Part shown: positions 25,385 to 36,632 of the stretch, one piece after another
How positions within the stretch are numbered: position 1 is the first letter of the stretch
Layout: each line of letters begins with the position of its first letter
NCBI GenBank assembly: GCA_002943765.1
Contig: PQWQ01000014.1
Span: 1,054,001 to 1,118,000, forward strand
Direction of reading: 5' to 3'
DNA: 64,000 bases
DNA from: Psoroptes ovis
Taxonomy: Eukaryota; Arthropoda; Arachnida; Sarcoptiformes; Psoroptidae
Made by a program: the position numbers and the translations under genes
Notes under the pieces: generated by a model
The model's input: the letters and a program-made list of their open reading frames with translations, nothing else
Told to the model about the DNA's origin: nothing
The model's database searches: none

Positions 25385-27911
25385 CAACGAACGAATTAAA
25401 AAATAAGTAGTGGCACATTCGATTTGTTGATGTTTGAAATTTGTTCACATTTCTATGCCACTACCACAGATGTTGCTGTCCCAAAAAATCATGTGAGCGC
25501 ATGTTTTTTTTTTTTTCGTAAAATTTGTTCTTGGAAATCAATAATGATGATGATGATGATAAATGAATGATGATACAATAACAGAAGAAAGCGAAGAGAA
25601 GAGGGTGAGTGTTGATGGCAATACTTAATGATGAAAATGGAGGAGAAGAAAAAGAGGAAAAAATCGTTGCTTCCATATTTTTTTTTCTTCATAAAAAAAA
25701 GTTACACCTTTATTTTAACGAGAAAAAAAAAAATAGAATGCACATGTGTTACATACACAGAGAGGACGAAAATATGAGGAGGAGAAGTAAATGTAAAAAA
25801 TTGTTCACACTTTGATAGTACCACTATCATTTTTTTTTTCAATCGATTGATGACAACGAATAAACAAACATATCGTACAGCTTATTTTCTATACCACTAC
25901 CAATTTGCTAACGGCTGCAAAAATGGGAGGGTTTTAAATTGGATGAAAATTCCAATTTTTCATGTTTCCATTTAATTCAATTGGCAAAATGTAAACTTTG
26001 AACTATTGATGGTAAACCCGGGACTACCAGGGCCATGGACTAAGACTCATGGCAGCTCTTGTATGAATAGTGACGGGTCTAGTTTTATTCGGCAAAGAAA
26101 CCAACCAATACTAAAATGAAAATAGCGCGTAATATTAATCATTTGATGATCATTTATTAGTATGAAACATGAATGCTTCTCAATTTAAATACATTAGGCC
26201 ATAATATAACCCAAACAATATTTCCGAAAGCAGAAAAATAAAACTTGAAACAAAAATCTTCATATATTGGTCCATGTTCTTTAGATGAATTATATTTTTG
26301 TAATTTTCAATTCTTTCTTCAAGGAATTTCATAACATTAGCGGGCAAATATTTCCATGTTTTCAAATTCTATTAATTAGAATGCTTCAAATTCTCTCATT
26401 CATTGATCTTTGAAAACAGAATCAAAAACACCTGATTTTTTATTTAAAGAATTTTCTTTGAAACATCATTAAATTCTAAGGTTTTAGTGTTTTCTTAGAG
26501 ATTTTCGGTACAATTCATTAATTTTTAAGCAAAATTCTTGAAGAAAATAATCTCAAAAATGCATTTTTCTGTGAAGAATTTCACAATTTTCATTAAGATC
26601 AATGGCGATGGATCGAAAAAATAATGATCGAAACAACAATAACAAAGGCTCGAAAAAGAAGGTTGAACTGATGCATTCGATTTCTGGGCGGAGCCACAAC
26701 TCAAAGAGGAGGAGGAGGATAAAGACTATTGTGAGGAGGAATCACAATGTTTAAAGGGAAAAATGTACAGAAAAAAAAAAGAGAAGAGGTTGTCCTTCAA
26801 AAAAAAAAAAAAAATGCGCATTTTTTGTCGTTCGTCATATGCACATGACAAGAGATAAACATCTACTTTTTCGGACAATAGATGGCGCCAGCTGTTTCAG
26901 TGATCCTTTTAAATTTTAAATTCCAAAAAAAAAAAAAAAAATAAACAAACAAAAATCAGATGTTTTGAAATTCATTCATATTGCATGACCTCTTGGCATT
27001 TATAATTAATTTCAATCGATAAAACTCCATTATTTCCAAATTCATTTTAATTATATCAAGGATTATAGTTCTTGCACATTGATTTCAATATGAATTATCA
27101 TTCTCAATTGATCACATGTTTCTTTTGAGTCTGTTGTTTGAACAGTGTTATGAAACATACTTCAAAACGAAACGCGATATATTACTTCAAAGGATTGAAG
27201 GATTATCAATTATTTTGAACGCGAAATTTGTATGATTTTGTTTGTATGTATTGCTATGCATTTGTGTGATCCTATGATGCATATGCGACGCATCCAACAC
27301 CCAAAAACAGAGGCAAAAATTTTCAATTTTCTCTCTCTCTTCAAAACATTTTGCTGCTTGACAATACGCTTGCGTATGTTTATTTCTTTTGTTTACATTC
27401 GTTTTGTTTTGTATTCTTGTTAATATAAAATCATACGCACTTTTATACTGATAATTTTCATATTAAAATTAGAAATTAAATGAATCACAATTAAGCCCAT
27501 AATCAAATTATTGGATTTCATCATATTTTTGGTATTGTATTTAATTCTATAAGAATTCAAGAATAAATATAGAATAAACGATATTCAAACATTTCTTGGT
27601 TCCTTGATCATTAATTCATCATTTGATTAATTATATTATATCATTAAATATCTGTTGCACAATCACCTCTTAACTTGAACAACGAATATTATTTCATTTT
27701 CATTTCCCATTTAGAAATACATTGACTTTTGTTCTTAAATCTTAAATAATCATCATTTTACTAGTCCATTGTATTATCCGATTCAGATTCAATTTTCTTA
27801 AATAAACCATCTACCGTTTTTTGTCTTATTGTTTCCGATAAATAAATAAATAACTGAATAAATGTATTTTGTAAATCAAAAAATCAAATTATAATCGAAC
27901 AAAACAATAAA

Positions 27912-28569
27912 ATGACAATGGCATCGAATAATAATAAATCATTCAAACAACGTAGATCATTCGGTAGGTTTTCGTTTTTTTTTCATGATTTTGATGAATT
28001 ATTGAATTGTAATATTGATTCGATTTTGTCTTTATTATCCACAACAATAAGCTTTACGTAAACAAGATATTGATCAAATACGGCAAAAATATCCAGACAA
28101 GGTAAATGGTTCAGACAAATGTTTAATGAAAATGATTAATTTAAATTATTCATATTCACAGATTCCGGTAATTGTTGAACGATTTCATAGTGAAAAACAG
28201 TTGCCAATATTGGACAAGACAAAATTTTTAGTGCCTGATGTAGTGACGCTTGGTGAATTTAATAAAGTTATCAGGTAATGAATTTTTCGATTTGTTTCAA
28301 TAATCAATTATTCATCATTCATTAACCTCTTAGACGACGGCTAAATTTACATCCAAATCAAGCATTTTTCCTGTTGGTTAATGGTCGTTCAATGGCATGT
28401 CAAACATCGACAATGGGTGAAATTTATGAACGTGAACGAGTAAGTTTTAACTTTGAAATATTTGAGCATTTCAATTAATCACAAATTAATTCAACTCAAT
28501 AAATAGGATGAAGATGGTTTCCTATATTTTGTTTATGCATCACAAGAAGTGTTTGGTCATTTGGAATAA
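27912..28569 (+). CDS. LC3-type Atg8 ubiquitin-like modifier
   Basis: Five exons (27912-27963, 28052-28101, 28162-28274, 28334-28439, 28507-28569) join in frame to 127 residues. Atg8/LC3 is cut by Atg4 and joined to phosphatidylethanolamine on the autophagosome membrane, where it recruits cargo receptors. The chain has the LC3-branch start (FKQRRSFALRKQDIDQIR) rather than the GABARAP one, then KYPDKIPVIVERF, the hydrophobic-pocket KTKFLVPDVV, FNKVIRRRL, QAFFLLVNGRSM and the C-terminal FVYASQEVFG. Gly124 is the conjugation residue, leaving a three-residue HLE propeptide for Atg4. Length is typical. ATG 27912 gives a short Asn-rich leader; a second ATG two codons later is equally possible. AATAAA overlaps the stop codon region. 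Convergent with PINX1. Confidence 0.95.
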
Positions 28570-28997
28570 ACAATAATCTTGAATATCTTGAAATTTGGAC
28601 TACAATGTTTCAAATACACAAATACGAATACGTCCGAAGACATTTCATATATATCGATCGATAGATACCGTGACATACACATATACATCGAACAGATGAT
28701 TTGATGAATATATCATATATTTGAATATAATAATTGTATCATATTTTTTTCCCTTGATTTTTATGATTACTACGTGTATATTCTTATTCTTCATATTTTT
28801 TCTAGTAGTTTTAATTTGGCTCAATCGAAAATGATTGAAATTTTCAATGACCAAATTTGCCAAAAATAATAATAATTTTCGAAAATTCCGATTGGAAATA
28901 TTAATTCTCTGATAAAGTATATAAAATAATAATAATTTAATCAAAAATGATGTATCTCAAGAAATATCAATTAATAATTTTGAAAAAATAAAATTAA
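28570..28997. other. convergent 3' region of LC3 and PINX1
   Basis: This 428-bp AT-rich gap lies between two convergent stop codons and presumably holds both 3' UTRs. Short ATCGATCGAT and CATATATAT-like stretches are present. No coding frame is convincing. Confidence 0.7.
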
Positions 28998-29655
28998 TTA
29001 CGAATCAATATTTTTCGATCTTTTTCTTTTCGCCGATTTTCGATAACTTTCAAATGGATTATCTTGTTGATCATCGTTCGTAGAGGTGTGATGCTGTTCT
29101 TTTGTTGTTTGTTGATCTTCGGTTGATTCACCGTTTTTCATTGTTGGAAATATACAATGAAGTTCTTCTTTGGATTTAATTGAAAGATTTTTTGCTTGTA
29201 AAAATTTCCGATATCGAAATCGATTTCTTTTCGGTTTTTGAGTCTGTTCTTCAGATTTGATGGGCTCATTGTCTTCAATCACTTCATTCTTTTCATTATT
29301 TGAATTGTTTTGTTGATAATGTTTGGATAAATCAGATAAAATTTGTTCATAAACATGATTATCTTCAATCCAAACATTCGATGATTTACTGCTGTCATAG
29401 CCTAAACCTTTGCTATCAAATTTATAGCTTGGTTTTATTGATTCTTTAATACCATTTTGTTCTTTGCCTAGGCCTTGACCTTCACGCCAACCCATTGATT
29501 CAAGCATTTTTTGGCCGAATTTTTCTTTGTCTAACAGAAAAACAGAAATATGATAAAGCAATTCTATCAAAGGAGCATCAAAATCACTTACCATTGGCCC
29601 ATAATGTTCCACGTGGATTAGAATATATAACCTTCTGTTTACGTTCAGCTAACAT
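28998..29655 (-). CDS. Pinx1: PINX1-like G-patch protein
   Basis: Two exons (29592-29655, 28998-29530) join in frame to 198 residues. PINX1 is a nucleolar G-patch protein that in vertebrates binds telomerase and, like yeast Gno1/Pxr1, stimulates the Prp43/DHX15 helicase in rRNA processing. The protein opens MLAERKQKVIYSNPRGTLWA, matching the MLAERRRKQKW..NTAWSND start of the family. The G-patch follows (residues ~23-70): KFGQKMLESMGWREGQGLGK, IKPSYKFDSKGLGY. The tail is basic (RKSAKRKRSK), as expected for nucleolar targeting. It is shorter than human PINX1 (328 aa), mainly through a reduced C-terminal half. ATG 29655 is the family's conserved start. Confidence 0.9.
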
Positions 29656-29742
29656 GATTTAAATTTGGAAATAAATAAATAAAATTTACCTAAAAGTTTT
29701 GAAAAAAAAACCTAAAAACTATGAAAAAGAATTTCATGAAAA

Positions 29743-29800
29743 TCACATGTGACACGTGCGCTGCAAAAGAAAAAAACAGGCTGAAAGCGCCATCTTCCGG
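29743..29800 (-). promoter_or_regulatory. candidate PINX1 promoter elements (E-boxes, ETS/YY1-like site)
   Basis: On the minus strand, 132-145 bp above the PINX1 start codon, CCGGAAGATGGCGC (29787-29800) fuses an ETS-like CCGGAAG with a YY1-like AAGATGGCGC. Closer in lie the palindromes TCACATGTGA (29743-29752) and CACGTG (29753-29758). ETS and YY1 sites are classical proximal elements of housekeeping promoters. The cluster is an unusual GC-rich patch in AT-rich DNA; function is inferred from motif and place. Confidence 0.45.
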
Positions 29801-30611
29801 AGAAATCGTGAACTTTTATTTTTAAAATTTTTGAAAAATTCAAACTTTTTGAATTTCAAAATTTCATGAGAAAAATTTTGAATTATTTCAAAATTATCTA
29901 TGAAATATTTAATAAACTCTTTCATTCATTCATTTTTCAATTCTTCAAATTTGTTTTGACATTGTTGCAATGATGATTGAATGAATTGAGTAGAAATGAA
30001 AGCCACAAAGCAGCATCGATACAAAAAATGATTGATGATCCTTTGATGCTGGCAAAAAAATGAAATTCTTATGAATTTCACACATTTTGGAACCGAAGTT
30101 AAATTTGAATTTCGAAAATTTCGAGCAATAATTTGATGTTTCTCGCCCGGGAACAGAGCTACAACAACGCCAAATGGCTGAATTTTGAATATTTTCAGTT
30201 GTAATCTGCCTCTGATAACACAAGCAACCAATGAAACAACCAACACACACAGTCAAAGATTGAAATTAAACACGAAGGATGTGAAGAAAATGAAATGAAA
30301 TCACATACAACTAATTCGGTTAATTTTTGACATGTTTGTAAACGTACCAACGAACGATGTACGACGACGACGATGAAATAATGGCAACAATATTAACACA
30401 CAAACACACCGTTTCAATTCATAATTCATTTTGACTTGAAATTAATTATTTTCGTGACATAGTCGGAATTTCTGGTGCATGTATTTGTATGTATGGATGT
30501 ATTTGAATTCGTTCGTGAATCATCGTACATCATTTTGAATTGTTTCATGATCAGAAGAAAAAGGAGAGGTGAAATGTAAATTTCATTTCATTGGCACCAC
30601 ACCAAAAAATA

Positions 30612-30692
30612 TTAGGTTGTCCGAAAAGTTTTTCCCGATTATATCATGAGGAAATTATGAGAAAATCGGCAAAAACTTATCGGACAACTTAA
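30612..30692. mobile_element. mariner-like MITE, subfamily A, copy 4
   Basis: TTAGGTTGTCCGAAAAG at the left, CTTATCGGACAACTTAA at the right, 81 bp, TA on both sides. The arms include CCCGATT and AATCGGCAAAAA. The core ATGAGGAAATTATGAG is not found in subfamily B. Confidence 0.9.
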
Positions 30693-31700
30693 TATATTAA
30701 AATTTGAATGAATTTAGATTTGTTTGGTTGTTTGTTGGGTGCTTAAAATTCATTTATTCACATTAAAATCACATTGGCAATAATAGGAACTGACTGTATT
30801 ATTAAACTCAATGTCAAACGTGTTTGAACCTTAAAACACATACAACAGTCATTATTGCTTGAAAATATATTAATAAATATTCAAAATTAAATCTTGTTAT
30901 ATGTTTCGATTGACAATATGGTGAAATAATGCCATCATTTCTGATGGCAAACGAAAAACAGAAATATTAATTAATTAATAAATTAATTTCCATTAATTAA
31001 TTCCTATTAGGCATTCAGAATAGTACTAAAAACCAAAAAAGCTTGGAATTACGAAAATATTTTTTTAATATTCTCATCAATGAATTAATGAATTGAAACG
31101 GAATTGGAACTGAATCAGATTGGATTGAAAATACATTTTGTTGAATTGAATAATGATTTAATGTTCATATATTTATGAATGAATGGTAAGAATACACTCA
31201 CACTTACACATTTGAACGGGAAAATTATTATCATCATCGATTAATCGATTCATTTGCAGCAGAAATGCAGAGAATGATTTCGGTGAAAAAGTTTTTCTCG
31301 TTTGCCATTCGAGCCATTTATGATATATTATGGCTGGAGCTTGGAAAGGAAATGAAACAAGGCACACATCTGTCGTCAATCACATTTCCAACAATTCTTT
31401 CGATCATTCTCAGGGTAGTTGTGTTGGGTCCATTAACCGCACTTTTTGCAACAATTCAACCTAATACAATGAAATAATGATTGAAATAATTGAAAACACT
31501 CAGTGTTTTTTCGCAAGAATTTCCAATTGAGACAAGAGAATAGAAAGAAAATCAAGTTAAACGAAGAATTCGTTAAAACAATAAAAAAAAATTTGGTCCA
31601 AATGATTGTATTAATGGGGTCCATCATATAACAATCATTTAAATTCCATAAGAAAATAAAATATTTTAAGAATTCAAATTTCATAAATTTTTTTACACGA

Positions 31701-31809
31701 TTTAAAGTTTTAATTCAGAGTTTTTAAATTGAATTTCGTAGTTTTGAAACTGATTTCAAACTAAAAAATTACGAAATTGAAATTTAAAACTACGAATTAA
31801 AACTTTAAA
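31701..31809. repeat. 109-bp imperfect inverted repeat
   Basis: Outer arms TTTAAAGTTTTAATTC (31701-31716) and its exact complement (31794-31809) are perfect over 16 bases. The inner arms (AGTTTTTAAATTGAATTTCG against CGAAATTGAAATTTAAAACT) pair with few mismatches. The hairpin is centred near 31755. It does not carry the mariner-like ends seen elsewhere, so it is a separate kind of palindrome. Confidence 0.9.
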
Positions 31810-32576
31810 CCTTGTAAATATTTTTTTTTTTAATATCTGAAATAGACATCATTATTTTATTATATTATTTGTAATAATAAATAAAAATTTATGTGAAAAG
31901 TATTTGCTCTGCTTGAATGTTGGGATGTTGATTGGTATGTATTTGTATGTATGGGCATGTAAAAGTATTGCTTTAAAGTTATTTATTCGAAGTTTATTAT
32001 TTTCATTATTTGTACACAATTTCATTTGATTATTTGGATTCATTTCATTTCATACATTTGGATTCGTTTCGTTCATTGATCCATAATGGTTATTTATAAT
32101 AATAATAAATATTTAATAAATAAATAAATAAGTGGTAAATATATTATTATTATTATTATTAAGTGCTTGTTTGTTTTTGTTTTGTTTTGCTTTCACTTCA
32201 ATGTATTCAATGATGATGATGATGATATTTTAATGATTTAAAAATTGTTGAAATTATTATTATTATTTGTTTTTGTTTGATGTTTCAAACGATATTAATA
32301 ATAATAATAATAATAATAATGGTAATGATGATTATGATCGTTTTTTGGGTCCAGATTTTCGTTTTGTTTCGAAAATGTATCACAGTTGATATATATAATA
32401 TGGTATTATCATTGTTTTTATTATTATTTTCATGGAATTTCATTTCCTTTTAGCTGCTGCTGGTTACGTTTTGGGGTACTGATGGTGTATTATGGTATTT
32501 ATATATTTTGTTTAAATACAAAATTTCATTTTGTCCGTAAAAATTGGTTTCAAGATGATGATGATGATCTAATGTA

Positions 32577-35500
32577 TCAAATACAAGTACGAATATTTAC
32601 ACCACGATCCGAATCGGACATTAAATCGATAATGTAATCATTATCGATTGTCATGTTTGATATACAACCGATGAAACCTTTTTCATAATAATAATGATAA
32701 TTGCTGCTGCTATTATTATCATCGTTAATATTATAATCATCATTATTGATTGAAGTGATGGCCATATTTTCTAGTCCACCTAAAATAATCATAAAAGATT
32801 TAACAGAAGGAACAAAAATTTGAAATAAAATGGCATCATTTTGTTGATATTAATACATTGAAATTGATGTCCATAATGATGGACAGAAATATTGTTGAAA
32901 TAAAAAAAAAAATAATGGACGAAAGAATTACACTACTTACCAAGATAAAGTGCACTTTGAATATTGTTATCATTCATAATAATGATATTATTGAATTTAT
33001 TATTATTAATACTTAAATTATCAATCATATCATGTATTGTTATATTATTATCAATATGAATAAATATTTGTCGTCCAATACGATGAAAATCTAATTGATG
33101 CCATTGGCCATCATCAATACGAGTCGTATTAACAATGAAATGATTCAAATGATTATGATATTTGATATCAACATTAACATGTCCATCATTTAGGCTGATT
33201 ATTAAATAATTTGGATTTTTTCTCAATTCACCGAACCAAAATATAAGACCATTAGAACTATTATTTATTCATTCATTGATGTGATTATTTTTTCAAAGGA
33301 AAAATAAGAAATTGAAAAATGATAAGTAATTATAGATAATTATATTAATTAATTCAATATAATAATTATCCAATCAATTTTAATTAAATTTTTCAAAAAA
33401 GAAATAAAATAAAAGTACCTAAAAGCTCGTAAATTAAGATGAATGATCGTCTTGAAACCATTCTGCACGCGATTTAATATTTTAGGATTCGAATAGCGGA
33501 GGAAACTATTGCCATAAAACATTGGATATGACTTTGATGTGTGAGATAACCCTGTATTTACTTTGAATTTGAATTCAATATTTCAATCAATATTTTGACA
33601 AATAAAAAATTAAAGTTCAAAAAACAAAATTCAATAAACTTACATTTATGTTCACAATGTTGTCCGAAATGTTCATTAGTCAAACAATGACAATGATAAT
33701 AATGTTTGATTGGTTCACAATGGCCATTATTTTGACATGGTCGATGCTCACTGCATGGATGCTGACAATTATCAATGTTTACACCGGTTAAAACATCTCT
33801 TAGTAATGATAGCTGTCGACGATTGATTTGAATTTTTTGTACACAACCCTTGAATAATTGTTGTGCGCCAGCGTTATGATGTATTTCATTAAGATTACTA
33901 ACGCCGCCAACGTATAAATTTAATGGAAGTGATAATTGTATGAATGCACCTAGCGATTGACCGTAGGCTATCGGTTGATCATCTACTCGCAATAGTCCTT
34001 CACGTCCGGTTCTTGATGCATAAATTGTATGCCATTCTTTCATATTTATTTTTTCTGGACTCCTGAATAATAGTATTTCATTAAATTTTTTCCATAATTC
34101 ATTATGATAAATTATAAATGAATATTTTTTTTCCACATTCAAATAAACCTTACCTTAAAATGGCAGCACCAGTACCAAGATCGAAACGAAATTCAACATA
34201 ACCATCGACTAGATTTAGCGAAATAAAATCACCCGATTTATCCATACGTTCACCATTATAAAAAAATAGACCATTCGATTCGTATGGTTTAATTATGATT
34301 AATATTTCAGTGAACATTGTTTGTCGATCACCGATACCGACAAATTGTAAATATGATGATCCATTAAATGATGGTATCGTATATTCTATTTCTATATTGT
34401 TATAATCACACATAGAGCAAAAAAAAAAAAATGAAATCATAATAATGATTATTTAATTACAGTTTCAATTTTATTACATTTTTGCATATATTCAAAATGA
34501 TAAGATACGAGATGTACGAAATTCGTTACGAAAAAAAAATTGAAATATACATACGTTGTTCACAAAATTCACCCGTATAACCTAATGGACAAATACATCG
34601 TTTATCATTATTACTGCTAGAGTCGACCGTACAATGACCGCCATTCAGGCAGGTGACATGATTACATGCATCCGAATTACATTGATCTGTGGTAACGGTT
34701 GTCAAAAAATCAGAAGAAAACAGAGTTAAAATTAAAACAAAAGAAATATGCAGATATGCTCAGCGAGAGAGATAGCTGAGAATCATCTGCCTTGATTTAT
34801 TTTTCATTTTTTAGAATTGCCAGAGGGCAAAAAACGTTTTTTTTTGTTAATTGAACTCAAATTTTTTGACCTAAAATCTGAGATTGGCAGCTTGAACCAA
34901 TGAAAATGAAAATATCAACTTACCAATATCAATACCATCAATAGTATCATTATAGAAATCATATTGACGATCATTAATCATTAATTGTTTAATGCAACCA
35001 ATTAATCCTTTATTAACACCAATACGATTCATTATTTGTGATATATTCGGTGAACCACCAAGAAATGTTTCCAAACGAAACGTAATACGAGAAAATAATC
35101 CTTTTGAATGGCCAAAAATTTGTTGTCCTTGATTCAATTGCATCCATGCATTATGTCCATCACGATAAATATCGATTTGATTCCATGAATTTAATATTAC
35201 AGGCATATCACTACGTATGATTCCTTCACCCATTCCACAATCAAAACGAAATTCCACAAATCCTTGCACCAATACGATGGCAATAAAATCACCATCAAGA
35301 TTTGTTTCTTGTCCACTATACAATATAATACCATCATATGATTTAGGTTTAAATTCAATATTGATCTTTAATGATCGATGTGCATTTCTTAATGTGGGCA
35401 ACGCTAAATATGATGATCCCATAAAATGTGGTTGTTTAACTTCGATTACTTTGATTTTTGAATTTGAATAAAAACAAACAGAGAAAACAGAAACAAACAC

Positions 35501-35940
35501 AAAACAATTCATAAATAAATAAAATGAAAAATAAAATCAAAAAGAGTTTAAGCATTAAGGCATTTAAGGCATACTAACTTTTTTCACAAAATTGTCCACC
35601 TCTTCCTAGTGGACATTTACATCGAACCATTGGTTTTTGTTGATTTCGACTATTATAACTGTTATCATCATCATTATTATTATCATTGTTATTATTATTC
35701 GTATAATAATCAATAATTCGTATCGATGATGATGATAATGGATTTTCAATACAAACACCACCTGCTTCACATTCAATATCATTACATGAATATAATGATG
35801 ATAATGGATCAATGATCGAAGATGATGATTGTATTTGATGATATGGTGATTGAGGTATCGATGATATCGGAGCTGATAATGTTTGTTGTATCTTTGTTGT
35901 TGGCGTTTTGATTGTTGTCGTTGTCACTGGTGTTGTAACT

Positions 35941-35971
<31 letters not shown>

Positions 35972-36632
35972 TTGTTGATGTTGTTTTGAATGTATTTATT
36001 CGATTAGATATGGAAGATTTAAATGGTTGTTGTTGTTGTTTGATTTGTTCGATTTGTTCACTTTGTATCGAATCAAATTGATTATTATTATGATTATGAT
36101 AATAATAATATTGATCATGTTTATGATGATGATGATGTTCTTGATCATGATGTTTATGATTATCATTTTCGGTATTTAATATACAAGAATAACCATTTAA
36201 ATGTAAATGATAACCATTTTCACAGGCACATTCAAATGTTCCATCATAAAGATCAAAACAAAGCTGTTGACATGGATTTGATTGATTACGGCGACATTCA
36301 CCTTGAAATGCTGCTTCAAATTCTGTCCATGATCTCGATGATACGGATGATACTGATGATGATGTTTCATTTTGATTATGACAATTAATATTATTAATTA
36401 ATAATATTAATAACATTAATGATAATGATGATGAATATTTTGATAAATTAAGGCAATTAATTAGTGATAATGATGATGATAATGATACAGAATCTCGTAG
36501 AATATTATTATCATAATCATTATAATAATAACAATGATCAACACTGATCATCGTTGATAAACAACATAAACGTCGTCGTTTTCTTCGTTTAGTTTGAAGA
36601 TGAAATCGTTGTTGTTGGAGTTGTCGAAACAT
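32577..36632 (-). CDS. EGF/laminin-G extracellular protein (pikachurin/agrin-like)
   Basis: Eight exons (35579-36632, 34924-35448, 34555-34686, 34154-34391, 33644-34062, 33419-33551, 32941-33257, 32577-32779) join in frame to 1006 residues. Order: Arg-rich start, hydrophobic segment at ~69-80 (signal anchor or late signal peptide), EGF-like domain at ~113-150 (six Cys), a His/Asn/Ser-rich linker with a poly-Ala run, a second EGF (..CKCPLGRGGQFCEK), LG1 (GSSYLALP.. GLIGCIKQL), EGF (CLNGGHC..CICPLGYTGEFCE), LG2 (GSSYLQF.. LYVGGV..FKGCVQKI), EGF (CQNNGHCEP), and LG3 (SSNGLIFWF.. ALYLGG.. FIGCISNM) ending at a Cys. Alternating EGF and LG domains are typical of the C-terminal halves of pikachurin (EGFLAM), agrin and perlecan, which bind alpha-dystroglycan glycans in basement membranes. 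No FN3, Kazal or SEA domain is seen. Which of these it is cannot be settled by eye. Confidence 0.88.

Larger units (their letters stand above)
12064..27911. other. 15.8-kb gene-poor region
   Basis: I find no open frame with a recognisable domain on either strand here. The region holds dense microsatellites (AC, CAG, TTG, TGA), homopolymers, AT-rich spacer, three clear mariner-like mini-elements and a 20-bp tandem repeat. The small frames (for example 18331-18588, 20593-20916, 21751-22143) are not conserved to my eye and several run through CA or ATG repeats. The stretch could carry 5' non-coding exons or enhancers of legless, whose translation start faces it, or introns of an unseen gene. Confidence 0.6.
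29801..32576. other. intergenic region PINX1 to EGF/laminin-G gene
   Basis: About 2.8 kb without an assignable gene. It contains one mariner-like mini-element, a 109-bp inverted repeat, and two islands of low stop density (29926-30256 and about 31200-31480) that are open in several frames but match no family I know. TTA/AAT trinucleotide runs flank 32100-32330. Confidence 0.55.

Noticed and set aside
26785..26879. Possible fifteenth MITE: AGGTTGTCC at the left and TCGGACAATA at the right
   Set aside because: The ends are the right way round but 95 bp apart, the inner arms do not pair and a poly-A run fills the middle. It may be a decayed copy, but the match is too short to list.
29926..30256. 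Two overlapping minus-strand frames of about 105 residues upstream of PINX1
   Set aside because: Both frames are open together, contain no domain I know, and no good splice sites tie them to PINX1. Probably chance low stop density.
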